DNA from: Sphingobacteriaceae bacterium
GTDB taxonomy: Bacteria; Bacteroidota; Bacteroidia; B-17B0; Aurantibacillaceae
DNA: 64,000 bases
Direction: 5' to 3'
Assembly (NCBI GenBank): GCA_016715905.1
Contig: JADJXI010000020.1
Coordinates: 62,001-126,000, forward strand
Shown here: positions 42,441-52,360 of the stretch, piece by piece
Position numbering within the stretch: the stretch's first letter is position 1
Layout: the number at the start of each line of letters is the position of its first letter
Made by a program: the position numbers and the translations under genes
The notes under the pieces: generated by a model
Seen by the model: only the letters and a program-made list of their open reading frames with translations
What the model was told of the DNA's origin: nothing
Databases searched by the model: none

Positions 42441-44707
42441 ACTTTTACTCCCAACATACAAATATCATCCACCTGTTCCTGATCACCTCTCCATTCTTCG
42501 AAAAAGGAATCCAGTTTTTCTTTTTGATCTCCCAAAGGCAATTCGCTAATTAATTTTAATTTTTCTTTGAGCGGTTTGTACATTAATTTTTTCCCTTTTG
42601 GGCCACCAAACTGATCAGCATAACCATCCGTGTAAATAACAATTACATCTCCTTTTTTCACTTGGAGTTCATGCAGTGTAAAGGCTTTATCAGTCACTCC
42701 TTTTCCAATCGGCATTTTGTCGGCTGCACATTCAATAATTTCATTGCTGCTAATTATTACCGGGGCATTGTGTGCAGCCGAATAATCGTATTCGCCGGTT
42801 TTAATATTTTTGCGTAATAATACGCCGTCCATTCCATCTTGCCTGCCATCTTTCGATAAATTGGCAATTAATCTTTCACGCACAAAATTCATAATTTCAT
42901 GTGGTTCTTCAATGTGACGCATATTAATTGCTTCATTTAAAAAAGCCATATTGAGTAAACTCATAAATGCGCCCGGAACACCATGACCCGTACTGTCACA
43001 AATGGCAATGTAAAAATATTTTTCATTTTTGGTAGCCCAATAAAAATCACCACTCACAATATCCTTGGGTTTAAATAATAAAAAGTGATCGGGTAAATAT
43101 TTATTTAAAAATTTATCGGTAGCTAATAAGGTATCTTGAATACGCTTCGCATAGTTTAAACTATCAATATGCTCTTTTTGTTTGTGTAAAATAATTTGAT
43201 TTTGTGATTGAACCTCTTTTGTTCTTTCTTTTACTTTATCTTCTAACCCATGAATTAAATCACTCAAAGAAGCTTGCATCATTCTAAAACTATCCGCAAG
43301 TGAACCAATTTCATCACTGCGATTAATATTTATTTTTACATCCAAGTTTCCTTTCGATAATTCAACAGCATCGTGTTTTAGTTCTTTTAAAGGCTTAGTA
43401 ATTTGTCGACTAACAATCACGGAGGCAATCAACATTAAAATCAGCATGACAAAAAAAGCTTTAATAATGGTCATTTTTAAAGTTTCGGTTGAGGAAAAGG
43501 CTTCATCTTCATCAATTTCACTCATAATTACCCAATTCATCCCAAAAATACTTAATGGTTTAAAGGCGGATAAAACCGGCACACCCCTATAATCTTTAAA
43601 CAACAAATTATTAGAATGACCTTTTAAGGCATCGTCAGTTCCAATTGTTTTAACTTCTTGCAAACCTACGGAAGAATTGAAAGTTCGGATTTTACTAATA
43701 GTGGCGCGTGGTGTGCCAATGCTTTTTAGCATTTTAAAATAATTGCTGCTGTCTTCAATTAAAAAGCGCGATTGATTTCGGAGTGTGTAATTTTCACCTA
43801 CAATATAGGTTTCACCCGTTTTTCCGAGCCCAACTTTTTCCCACTCTTTATCATTGGTCATGATTTTATTAATATTATCAATCGGCATTTGAAAAACAAG
43901 CACACCAATTATTTTACCTTTTTCATATATTGGCGTACCCATAAAAGAGGCGTGTGCATTATAAGAGGGCAAGTACTCACTAAAATCAACCAAGGCGGCT
44001 TCATTTTTATTGCCAATGTGCAGCGCCTTTTTATAACAAAGCGCCAAATTGGTATTTACAAAAGGTCCATCAGTTAATGAAGATGCAAAATCAGTTTCTT
44101 TATAAACCGAATAAATTACAGCGCCATTCACATCAATTAAAAAAATGTCGTAATATCCAAATCTTTCTAAAAAACTACGAATAACGGGATGGTATTTAAT
44201 ATGTGCCGAATTGTAAGTACACTTTACGGGTATGGTATCCATTAAATGTTTTTTCCCCAATTCATTGGGGTTGGAGGCTAGGTAAAAATCCTGTAAAATA
44301 ATAGTATTGGGCTTACGAGAGAACACACTTTTTGGATTCACCGAAATTCCTTTTTGATCAAGATAGGGCGTAAATGCGGAATCAATATACTCGTTAATAT
44401 GGGTAGCCGAAGCCGTTAATTGTCCGGGTTTTTTAATTTCTTCCGTTATGTTATAATAGCCTTTTTTAAACTCATTCATGGCCTCGGCTATAAAAGGATC
44501 CTCTGCCAAAGCAATTAATTGATCGCGAATTTGCGAAAAATAGGCAGTTAATTGACTAGCCTTCATTTCACGAACGGCAATTAGTTTATTAAAAGATTCT
44601 TCTTTTAAAGTGGCTCTTGCATTATAATAACTGATTGCGCCGGTTACCAACATAGCCGTAATGGCTACTATAAAAAAGGTAATGGTTAGTTTAACGGCAA
44701 TTTTCAT
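42437..44707 (-). CDS. dCache-like/HAMP sensor with SpoIIE-type PP2C phosphatase
   Basis: 756 residues. The order is: membrane helix (about 7-29), a periplasmic sensor domain of about 375 residues with a Cache-type profile (YFSQIRDQLIALAEDPFI, GVLVFQMPIDNINKIM, GKTGETYIVG), a second helix (about 405-427), HAMP (about 428-480, ITKPLKELKHDAVELSKG), coiled coil with YAKRIQDTLLA, and SpoIIE/PP2C (about 530-756; DSTGHGVPGAFMS, YTDGYADQFGG, EQVDDICMLG). In this copy the metal-site motif reads DSTGHG where the other three have DCTGHG. The ligand is probably small and periplasmic; target unknown. It is monocistronic. Confidence 0.9.
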   Translation of the reverse strand: MKIAVKLTITFFIVAITAMLVTGAISYYNARATLKEESFNKLIAVREMKASQLTAYFSQIRDQLIALAEDPFIAEAMNEFKKGYYNITEEIKKPGQLTASATHINEYIDSAFTPYLDQKGISVNPKSVFSRKPNTIILQDFYLASNPNELGKKHLMDTIPVKCTYNSAHIKYHPVIRSFLERFGYYDIFLIDVNGAVIYSVYKETDFASSLTDGPFVNTNLALCYKKALHIGNKNEAALVDFSEYLPSYNAHASFMGTPIYEKGKIIGVLVFQMPIDNINKIMTNDKEWEKVGLGKTGETYIVGENYTLRNQSRFLIEDSSNYFKMLKSIGTPRATISKIRTFNSSVGLQEVKTIGTDDALKGHSNNLLFKDYRGVPVLSAFKPLSIFGMNWVIMSEIDEDEAFSSTETLKMTIIKAFFVMLILMLIASVIVSRQITKPLKELKHDAVELSKGNLDVKININRSDEIGSLADSFRMMQASLSDLIHGLEDKVKERTKEVQSQNQIILHKQKEHIDSLNYAKRIQDTLLATDKFLNKYLPDHFLLFKPKDIVSGDFYWATKNEKYFYIAICDSTGHGVPGAFMSLLNMAFLNEAINMRHIEEPHEIMNFVRERLIANLSKDGRQDGMDGVLLRKNIKTGEYDYSAAHNAPVIISSNEIIECAADKMPIGKGVTDKAFTLHELQVKKGDVIVIYTDGYADQFGGPKGKKLMYKPLKEKLKLISELPLGDQKEKLDSFFEEWRGDQEQVDDICMLGVKV

Positions 44708-44841
44708 ATAAATGAAAGTAGAATTTATAAAATTCGTTATTTATCCGACAATAAACAATCTTAGGGGTCAATAATGCATTAAAATCTCAATTTCTTATTA
44801 AATAACATGAATTAACTAAAAAATTTGCATCAAAAATTTCG

Positions 44842-44849
44842 TACATTTG
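44842..44849 (+). promoter_or_regulatory. TAnnTTTG -7 box for typA
   Basis: TACATTTG lies 18 nt upstream of ATG 44868, giving a leader of about 12-14 nt. A TTTG at 44824-44827 is too close (14 nt) to be a standard -33 element, so only the -7 box is claimed. Confidence 0.6.
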
Positions 44850-44867
44850 CGCCCTTAAAACCAATTC

Positions 44868-46676
44868 ATGTCAAGGATTAAAAACATTGCAATTATTGCC
44901 CACGTTGACCACGGTAAAACTACTTTGGTTGACAAAATTTTACATACCTGTAAGCTGTTTAGAGAAAATCAAGCAACCGGTGAACTTATCCTTGATAATA
45001 ATGACCTGGAAAGAGAGCGGGGAATTACTATCCTCGCAAAAAATGTTTCCGTTCAATATAAAGGAACTAAAATTAATATTATTGATACGCCTGGCCACGC
45101 CGATTTTGGAGGTGAAGTAGAACGTGTAATGAATATGGCTGATGGGGTATTATTATTAGTGGATGCTTTTGAAGGTCCCATGCCTCAAACCCGATTTGTT
45201 ACTCAAAAAGCAATTAGTGCCGGTAAAAAAGCAATTTTAGTAATTAATAAAGTAGATAAGCCGAATTGTCGCCCCGATGAGGTACATGATCAGGTTTTTG
45301 ATTTGTTTTTTAATTTGGAAGCAACGGAAGATCAACTTGATTTTCCAACAGTTTACGGTTCAAGTAAACAAGGTTGGATGGGTCCGGATTACAAAAACCC
45401 TACGGAAGATATTACGTACTTACTAGATGTGATTCTTGAAAAAATTCCGGATGCTCCGGTTCGCGAAGGAACTTTACAAATTCAAATCACTTCTTTAGAT
45501 TATTCTTCTTTTATTGGAAGGATTGCAATCGGACGTGTTTATCGCGGAACAATTAAGGAGAATATGCCGGTTAGCGTGGTTAAACGTGACGGAAGAATTT
45601 TAAAATCGAGAGTGAAAGAACTTTTTGTTTTTGATGGTTTAGGAAAAATTAAAGTAACTGAAGTTTGCGCAGGAGATATTTGTGCATTTACCGGCATTGA
45701 AGGTTTTGAGATTGGCGATACTGTTGCGGATTTCGAAAACCCTGAAGGTTTGCCGGTAATAAATATCGATGAACCAACGATGAGTATGTTATTTACCATT
45801 AATAACTCACCATTTTTTGGTAAGGACGGAAAATATGTAACATCTCGTCACTTACGTGATCGTTTAATGAAAGAACTTGAAAAAAATCTAGCATTAAGAG
45901 TGGAAGAAACAGGTTCGCCGGATTCATACTTAGTTTTTGGAAGAGGAATTCTTCACTTATCGGTATTAATTGAAACTATGCGCCGTGAAGGGTATGAATT
46001 GCAAGTAGGCCAACCACAGGTAATAGTTAAAGAAATAGATGGAGTAAAATGTGAACCCGTTGAAGTGCTCACCATTGATGTTCCACAAGAATCTTCTAGT
46101 AAAGTAATTGATTTAGTTACACAACGAAAAGGGGATATGCTTATTATGGAACCGAAAGGTGACTTAATACACATTGAATTTGAAATTCCAAGTCGCGGTA
46201 TAATTGGTTTAAGAAATAATATTTTAACCGCCACTGCCGGAGAGGCAATCATGGCTCATCGTTTTAAAGCTTTTGAACCTTGGAAGGGAGTAATACCAAA
46301 TCGCATTGCCGGAGTTTTATTAAGTAAAGAAAGAGGAACTTCCGTAGCCTACAGTATTGATAAATTACAGGATAGAGGAAAATTCTTTATTGATCCGGGT
46401 GAAGAAATTTATCCGGGAATGGTAGTGGGTGAGCATATTCGTCCTGACGATTTAGTGATTAATCTTTGCGGAGAAAAAAAATTAACCAATATGCGTGCAA
46501 GCGGTACAGATGAAAAAATGAGAATTGCACCTAAAGTAAAATTCAGTTTAGAAGAGGCTATGGAATATATTCAAGGTGATGAATATGTAGAAATTACACC
46601 AAATAATATTCGTATGCGCAAAATTATTTTAGATGAAAACGAACGTAAACGTGTTTCTAAACATGCCGAGGCATAA
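44868..46676 (+). CDS. typA: Ribosome-associated GTPase TypA/BipA
   Basis: 602 residues, typical of TypA. GTPase motifs are AHVDHGKTTLVDKIL (G1, residue 10 on), RGITILAKN (G2), DTPGHADFGGEVERVMNM (G3) and NKVDKP (G4). Domains II, III and V and the TypA-specific C-terminal domain follow (SRGIIGLRNNILTATAGEAIM, GTSVAYSIDKLQDRGKFFIDPG). TypA binds the 70S/50S ribosome and helps assembly at low temperature or stress. Start ATG with SRIKNIAIIAHVDHG is the usual one. It has its own promoter and a strong terminator. Confidence 0.97.
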   Translation: MSRIKNIAIIAHVDHGKTTLVDKILHTCKLFRENQATGELILDNNDLERERGITILAKNVSVQYKGTKINIIDTPGHADFGGEVERVMNMADGVLLLVDAFEGPMPQTRFVTQKAISAGKKAILVINKVDKPNCRPDEVHDQVFDLFFNLEATEDQLDFPTVYGSSKQGWMGPDYKNPTEDITYLLDVILEKIPDAPVREGTLQIQITSLDYSSFIGRIAIGRVYRGTIKENMPVSVVKRDGRILKSRVKELFVFDGLGKIKVTEVCAGDICAFTGIEGFEIGDTVADFENPEGLPVINIDEPTMSMLFTINNSPFFGKDGKYVTSRHLRDRLMKELEKNLALRVEETGSPDSYLVFGRGILHLSVLIETMRREGYELQVGQPQVIVKEIDGVKCEPVEVLTIDVPQESSSKVIDLVTQRKGDMLIMEPKGDLIHIEFEIPSRGIIGLRNNILTATAGEAIMAHRFKAFEPWKGVIPNRIAGVLLSKERGTSVAYSIDKLQDRGKFFIDPGEEIYPGMVVGEHIRPDDLVINLCGEKKLTNMRASGTDEKMRIAPKVKFSLEEAMEYIQGDEYVEITPNNIRMRKIILDENERKRVSKHAEA

Positions 46677-46701
46677 AATTTTAATTTATCTTTTATTCAT
46701 A

Positions 46702-46732
46702 AAAAAAGGGAACCAATTTGGTTCCCTTTTTT
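46702..46732. terminator. Bidirectional terminator between typA and the secreted zincin gene
   Basis: The hairpin AAGGGAACC ... GGTTCCCTT with loop AATTT is flanked by A-run and T-run. It sits between two convergent genes (stops at 46676 and 46749) and could serve both. Confidence 0.88.
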
Positions 46733-46748
46733 GTTATTTGAAAAATTA

Positions 46749-49220
46749 TTACCCTTTTATAACTTTTATAATTCTTAGATTATTTTTTTCATCAGAAACA
46801 GATATGAAATAAATCCCTTGAACCATATTTTGTAAACTTACCTCATGTTTGGTTGTACTATTTAATTTTTCAGAATAAATTTCTTGTCCGAGAATATTTT
46901 CTATTTTAATATTTCCGTTAAATAAAACAGAAAACTCAAGATATAATTTATCTATTGCGGGGTTAGGGTAAATTTGTAAATCATTTAATTGATTTAACTC
47001 AGAAACAGAGGTACACAAATTCACAACTAAATCTAATGTTTTTGTGCCTTGGCAAACAGATCCGTTACTTCCGGTAATGGTATATTGCGTAGTTGTAGAA
47101 GGGGAAACAGTAACAAAAGTGTTTGTTATGCTTCCGGGATTTGTGGTGTAACTGGTTGCTCCTCCAATAGTAATGGTTACTGTTTCACCAACACAAATTG
47201 CTGTTGAAGATTGGAAAGCAATGATGTTTGGAGCATTTACAACACTTAAAGTTCCAACGCCATTATTATTACAAGTTCCATTGGTTCCGGTAACCGTATA
47301 GTTGGTGGTTGAGCCCGGATTCAATGCTTGAATACTTCCTGTTAATCCACCGGGATTCCACGTATATGCATTAGCACCTGAAGCCGTTAAGGTAGCTCCG
47401 CCACTTCCACTGCAAACGGACGCAGATGTAACAGCTACATTCGGTCCGGAAATAACATTTACTGTTCTTGTTGTTACATTAGAGCCTATTCCGTTAATAG
47501 CTTGTAAGGTGATAGTTTTTACACCCGGAGTAGCATAACTGGTGGTTGCATTTTGTGTAGTTGCTGTTGCAGGTGATCCTCCTGTCATAGTCCATAGCCA
47601 TTGATTAGGATTGTTAGCTGAATTATCATTTAAATTAATTACTTGTCCAGTGCAAACCGGAGAAGTTACATTAAATGATGCTACCGGTGCTGCCAAATTA
47701 CAACTGCCCGGTGTTAATGCTACCATGATTGGATTTCCGCAAACTGCTCCGGATAAATTTCTAGTCATTACTGCATTTCCTCCGGCAATATCATTTACAT
47801 TTAAGGTGTTTTTTATTTGACCACCACCAATAGAATAATGCATTACTCCCAAGTTATTAATAACGTGGGATAATTGATGACCATGTCCTAATTCGTGTAA
47901 AACAACCGACTCAAAATCAAATTGAGAACCACCAACGGGTCCTGCTCCATATTGCCAGTTTGTTCCACTGTCAAATACAATATCCAATTCAGTTACATGC
48001 CATCTCCAGGTGCCACCTGAAAAGCAACCGCTGAAATAAGAAGTACATCTTCCTAAAACGCCGCCCGGTAATTCTCCTCCAATATCAAAACGTATTACGT
48101 TTGTGCCATCAGAAGCTATTGTATTCACAGCAGTGGTTGCTCCAATTTGCCAATTGATATAGGTATTACATCTCCAGGTAACAAATGCGGTTTGAAAATC
48201 ATTTTTTGCCGGAGTATTGGAGTCAAATCCGGTAAACATTCTCCAGGTCATTCCACCAGAACCATTTAAACCATGATGACGGGTGTCGAATATTTTTTGA
48301 GCAGTTAGTGTGCTGGTCGTAAATATATTTAAATGCCCATAAGTAACGGTTAAACTAGACGGGCTAACGTTTGGTGTACCGCCAATATTTACGGTAAAGG
48401 TTCCTGATCCAGCCTGACCACTCATAACGCCGGCGGTACTCGTAGTTCGGGAAGGAATTTGCACTACTATTTGTGTATTGCTCCAAGATATATATTGTGT
48501 AGAGTGCGGAGTTATGTTTGTTGCACCGCCATCATCCGCATTTCTGAATTGCACAAAATTGGCGCCTTGAGTTGCACCAAAGCCTGTGCCTGTTATAGTT
48601 AACTGACTTGCCGTACCGGCGGTAATATTATTCGGCGAAAATGCAGTTACCGGCATAGCCATAATTTGGTTAGCTCCTAAAAATTTAGATTGCGGATTTA
48701 AGTCTTTAAAATCTGCTAAGGATTTATTTAATAATGAGGCCAACTCATTTTTCAATTCAACATTAATCTGCTTATATGCTTTAAAGGGAGTGTTAGCAGA
48801 ACCATCTACATTAAATTTTATAAATCCCTGAGGATCGCCATAAGCTTCATAAGTGTTATAACCATGCTGATTGGGTAGGGCAGAAGTATTCAACATAAAC
48901 ACACCATGCTCTTCAGCCGATAGTATTAAGGCAGGCTCAACTTCAATTTTAAAAGATTCAACTATTCCACCTTGCGTAATCACTTCTACAAAAGATTGAG
49001 ATACGCTTCCTTTTAAAATTTGATCAACCCGAATGAGATTTGAAGTATAAATATAGTCATGGGCTGTATTCCAAAATGCTTTTTTAGAAATTACTTCACC
49101 TTCTATTATAAGTGAACTGTTGTTTACCTTTTCGTTTGATGAAATAGGTACTAACATACATTGAGCATGTGTTAAGATTGCGCTCAATAAAAAGAATAGG
49201 GTAGAATAAATTTTTTTCAT
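46749..49220 (-). CDS. Secreted zinc metalloprotease-like protein with IPT/TIG and PKD domains, T9SS type A
   Basis: 823 residues. After a signal peptide (MKKIYSTLFFLLSAILTHAQ) comes an N-terminal region (about 25-185), then an IPT/TIG domain (about 190-290, ITAGTASQLTITGTGFGAT). The catalytic domain (about 295-485) has HELGHGHQLSHV (HExxHxxxxxH, near 441) and a Met-turn-like GVMHYSIGG, so it is a metzincin-type zincin. A PKD domain (about 500-590), Ig-like repeats and a type A sorting domain (from about 745, IYPNPAIDKLYLEF, GIYFISVSDE) follow. T9SS export is likely. The substrate is unknown; degradation of extracellular protein is plausible. Confidence 0.88.
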   Translation of the reverse strand: MKKIYSTLFFLLSAILTHAQCMLVPISSNEKVNNSSLIIEGEVISKKAFWNTAHDYIYTSNLIRVDQILKGSVSQSFVEVITQGGIVESFKIEVEPALILSAEEHGVFMLNTSALPNQHGYNTYEAYGDPQGFIKFNVDGSANTPFKAYKQINVELKNELASLLNKSLADFKDLNPQSKFLGANQIMAMPVTAFSPNNITAGTASQLTITGTGFGATQGANFVQFRNADDGGATNITPHSTQYISWSNTQIVVQIPSRTTSTAGVMSGQAGSGTFTVNIGGTPNVSPSSLTVTYGHLNIFTTSTLTAQKIFDTRHHGLNGSGGMTWRMFTGFDSNTPAKNDFQTAFVTWRCNTYINWQIGATTAVNTIASDGTNVIRFDIGGELPGGVLGRCTSYFSGCFSGGTWRWHVTELDIVFDSGTNWQYGAGPVGGSQFDFESVVLHELGHGHQLSHVINNLGVMHYSIGGGQIKNTLNVNDIAGGNAVMTRNLSGAVCGNPIMVALTPGSCNLAAPVASFNVTSPVCTGQVINLNDNSANNPNQWLWTMTGGSPATATTQNATTSYATPGVKTITLQAINGIGSNVTTRTVNVISGPNVAVTSASVCSGSGGATLTASGANAYTWNPGGLTGSIQALNPGSTTNYTVTGTNGTCNNNGVGTLSVVNAPNIIAFQSSTAICVGETVTITIGGATSYTTNPGSITNTFVTVSPSTTTQYTITGSNGSVCQGTKTLDLVVNLCTSVSELNQLNDLQIYPNPAIDKLYLEFSVLFNGNIKIENILGQEIYSEKLNSTTKHEVSLQNMVQGIYFISVSDEKNNLRIIKVIKG

Positions 49221-49402
49221 GGTATATTTTTATATGACCGAATGTATTTAAAAAAAGGATTCAAAACAAACCGCTCGTCTATTTTCTGAAATCCAGCCTT
49301 TTAGGCTGAATAAACAGTTAGATGTTAAAATCAATTTGAGTATAACCCTCAATTAACCACTTCGATGAATAGTTTTGATACCAGTTATTTACTTTATTTC
49401 TC

Positions 49403-50755
49403 ATGGCTTTAAAATCTAAAAAGGCAAGTATCGGAGCACGAAAAATCTTTGTTTTGGATACCTCTGTTATCATCTACGACCACACCGCAATTAAAAATTT
49501 TGCAGAACATGATGTGGTTATACCTATAACTGTTTTGGAAGAACTGGACAACTTCAAAAAAGGAAACGATACTAAAAACTACGCGGCCAGAGAATTCACG
49601 AGATATGTAGACAAATTAAGCGGTAAAAACTCTTTACAAGACTGGACACCCATAAATGGTCCGAATAGAGGAAAGTTTAAAATCGAAATGCATTCGAAAA
49701 GCACCGTAAACGCCGAAAAGATTTTTGATGATCGAAAAGCTGATCATCGTATATTAAACACGGCTTTATACGTTTCAGAACAGAATCCCGGCAGAAAAGT
49801 TATTTTAGTAACTAAGGATATTAATTTACGCATTAAAGCAAAAGGATTGAATTTGCAAGCGGAAGATTATGAAACCGGTAAAATAAAAGAGGTAGATGAA
49901 TTATATAGCGGATATTCTGAAATTAATAAGGTAGACAATAACAATATTGCGGCCATTTATAATCAAGGAAATTGTAAAGCCAGCGCTGTGCTAAAAAAGA
50001 CAAAAAGCTTACCTAATCAATACTATATTTTAAAAAACGGATCGCAAAGTGTTTTAGCCAGATATAATCAAGAAGAGGAAACCATGGAGCGTGTAATTAA
50101 AACCGCGGCTTTTGGTGTAATTCCAAAAAATGCAGAGCAGTCTTTTGCATTAGATGCAATCATGAATCCGGATATTAAGTTGGTTACAATTCAAGGGGTA
50201 GCCGGTACCGGAAAAACTTTATTATCGCTGGCCGGCGCTTTGGAGCTAAGAAGAAACTACCATCAAATATATTTAGCGCGCCCAATTGTTCCCTTGAGTA
50301 ATAAGGATATTGGTTATTTACCGGGAGATGTAAATAGTAAGTTGAATCCTTACATGGAACCGCTTTGGGATAATTTAAAATATATAAGAAGTCAGTTTAG
50401 TGAAAAGGATAAAGAGCATAAACAGCTCAATGAGATGGTGGAATCTCAAAAATTAGTGGTTTGTCCATTAGCTTATATACGCGGAAGAAGTTTAAGTAAT
50501 GTTTTTTTTATTGTGGATGAAGCGCAGAACTTAACGCCACACGAAGTAAAAACCATTATTACGCGGGCGGGGGAGAATACCAAAATTGTTTTTACAGGCG
50601 ATGTTCATCAAATAGATACTCCATACTTAGATGCACAAAGTAATGGCCTAAGTTATTTGATTGATAAGGTTAAAGGACAACCGCTTTATGCGCATATTAC
50701 TTTAGAAAAAGGAGAGAGAAGTGCATTAGCTAATTTGGCGAATGATTTATTGTAA
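49403..50755 (+). CDS. PIN-PhoH fusion ATPase (YlaK/PhoH2-type)
   Basis: 450 residues. The N-terminal PIN domain (about 10-150) opens with KIFVLDTSVIIYDH and contains acidic metal-site residues (LDTS, EELD, DRKADHRILNTALY). The C-terminal PhoH-like ATPase (about 235-450) has the Walker A motif GVAGTGKTLLS (near 266) and Walker B FIVDEAQNL (near 370), then TGDVHQIDTPYLD. PIN-PhoH proteins are proposed RNA helicases coupled to ribonuclease; the role here is not established. It is transcribed divergently from the zincin gene. Confidence 0.93.
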   Translation: MALKSKKASIGARKIFVLDTSVIIYDHTAIKNFAEHDVVIPITVLEELDNFKKGNDTKNYAAREFTRYVDKLSGKNSLQDWTPINGPNRGKFKIEMHSKSTVNAEKIFDDRKADHRILNTALYVSEQNPGRKVILVTKDINLRIKAKGLNLQAEDYETGKIKEVDELYSGYSEINKVDNNNIAAIYNQGNCKASAVLKKTKSLPNQYYILKNGSQSVLARYNQEEETMERVIKTAAFGVIPKNAEQSFALDAIMNPDIKLVTIQGVAGTGKTLLSLAGALELRRNYHQIYLARPIVPLSNKDIGYLPGDVNSKLNPYMEPLWDNLKYIRSQFSEKDKEHKQLNEMVESQKLVVCPLAYIRGRSLSNVFFIVDEAQNLTPHEVKTIITRAGENTKIVFTGDVHQIDTPYLDAQSNGLSYLIDKVKGQPLYAHITLEKGERSALANLANDLL

Positions 50756-50764
50756 GAAGAAAAA

Positions 50765-52321
50765 TTACTTAAAATAATACGTATAGCCAAGTATGAGCGA
50801 AATGGATTTATAGTCTACAAATGCATGTCGATCATAAGTGTCACCGGCCAAGTTAAATTCCTCTGAAGGTTCTTTTAAATTAACCAATTGTTCCTGTGGC
50901 GAAACAGCGTTAGACCAGGCGTAACCTATGCCGATGGACACGTCAGATTTTTTCTTTTTATACTTGGCCCCAAGTGTTATGTGGTATAAGTCCCAATCTG
51001 TTTGATTTACAATCATGCCTACATCGCCGGTTTTTCTCGTGTTATTTTCTCCTATGCTACTTGACCAATTTGTTCTGAAACTACTCATGGCTGTAAGTTT
51101 TGAATTAATGTGATATTGATAAGCAAAGGCAAAATTAGTTACACCTAATGTTCCGCCATATACATGCATTAAATCGAAACTCGAAACTCCAAATTTTGAT
51201 TTTTTTGGTCGCATAACTTCTCTGTCTTCAGGTTCAATTAAACTGTAATCCCATATTTCGGCAAACCACTCCATACTAAAGGAAAGAGAACTTCTTTTGA
51301 AAATATACTCAAAACCAGCACTGATAGAGGTTGGCGACTTATAATTTACCTGTAGATTATTTTCATCTGTGGTTTGTCTGTCGTTAATTACATAACTATG
51401 TAAATTTGTTCTAAATGAATCGGCTTTTACAACAAGATTAGCATAGTTTACCGCGCCAACGGTGTAGCTTGTTAAGTTCTGATTATCTAAATTTAAATTA
51501 TTGTATTGAACATCTCTGATGATAGAGCCCGAAGAAAATATTTTAAATCCGGGTGTTGTAATTCCAAAACCAAACTTAAACTTTTTATAATCAAATGCTA
51601 ATCCCATTTTTGCAAATCCTCTCATGTGAGTATAGTTAATTGATTGTACATCACTGAATGAGATAACCGGCGATACAAAAAGTGAGTAAAATGAAGTATC
51701 GTCAGGTGATACTCTCGAAATAAATGAATACTCTAAGCTTTGATCCCTTAACGCTCCAAATAATGTAATGCCCGCAGATATATGTTCGTTTAATTTATAT
51801 GCCCAGGCACCTCCAAACCATTGTTCATTCAAAGCGCTTTTTAAATTAAACTGACCAATGTAATCCTGATTTCCCGCACAATTACTATCCGGTAGTATTT
51901 TCATTTCAGAATCATTTCGTGCCGACATTTTCATCCCCGTTTGGTCCTTCGTTAGAATAGCATAGCCAAACGAATGCCTTGGTAATTTTTTTAATTTAAA
52001 AATCCCGGTCATTATTAAAGGTATAATGCGAGTTTGATTTGATTTAAGGTCGTATCCCTCACCTGCACCTCCTTTGATGTTTAAAATATCATATTGGTAA
52101 CCGGTAGCACTAACAGAAAGCGCATTCGTATCAATTAAGGCCAAAGCTCCGGGATTATAATAAACTGCGCTATTATCTCTTACACCTCCAACTACAGCTC
52201 CGCCTAATAAGGCTGATCGTGGGCCGAATTGATTTGTCCAATAATGCGTATCCTGACCACATAAATTTAAAGCAATAAATAATAAATTAAATGAAATTAA
52301 ATACCCAATTTTTTGATTCAT
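50765..52321 (-). CDS. Outer-membrane beta-barrel protein, FadL/OmpP1-like
   Basis: 518 residues with a signal peptide (MNQKIGYLISFNLLFIALNLCGQ). The N-terminal plug region includes NQFGPRSALLGGAVVGGVRD and NSAVYYNPGALALID, matching the Asn-Pro-Ala/Gly motif (xxxxNPA) of FadL-type channels. The rest alternates strands rich in Tyr/Phe and ends in ...LILGYTYYFK, as in barrels. FadL-like proteins move hydrophobic compounds across the outer membrane. The substrate is not known. It lies 39 bp after the DUF5916 gene on the same strand. Confidence 0.75.
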   Translation of the reverse strand: MNQKIGYLISFNLLFIALNLCGQDTHYWTNQFGPRSALLGGAVVGGVRDNSAVYYNPGALALIDTNALSVSATGYQYDILNIKGGAGEGYDLKSNQTRIIPLIMTGIFKLKKLPRHSFGYAILTKDQTGMKMSARNDSEMKILPDSNCAGNQDYIGQFNLKSALNEQWFGGAWAYKLNEHISAGITLFGALRDQSLEYSFISRVSPDDTSFYSLFVSPVISFSDVQSINYTHMRGFAKMGLAFDYKKFKFGFGITTPGFKIFSSGSIIRDVQYNNLNLDNQNLTSYTVGAVNYANLVVKADSFRTNLHSYVINDRQTTDENNLQVNYKSPTSISAGFEYIFKRSSLSFSMEWFAEIWDYSLIEPEDREVMRPKKSKFGVSSFDLMHVYGGTLGVTNFAFAYQYHINSKLTAMSSFRTNWSSSIGENNTRKTGDVGMIVNQTDWDLYHITLGAKYKKKKSDVSIGIGYAWSNAVSPQEQLVNLKEPSEEFNLAGDTYDRHAFVDYKSISLILGYTYYFK

Positions 52322-52360
52322 AACTAATACTTTCGGATAAATATAAAAGAAAATATTTAG

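Noticed and set aside
49294..49308. Short inverted repeat CAGCC TTTTA GGCTG between the zincin and PhoH genes
   Set aside because: Five-base arms without a T-run can occur by chance; not a convincing terminator or operator.
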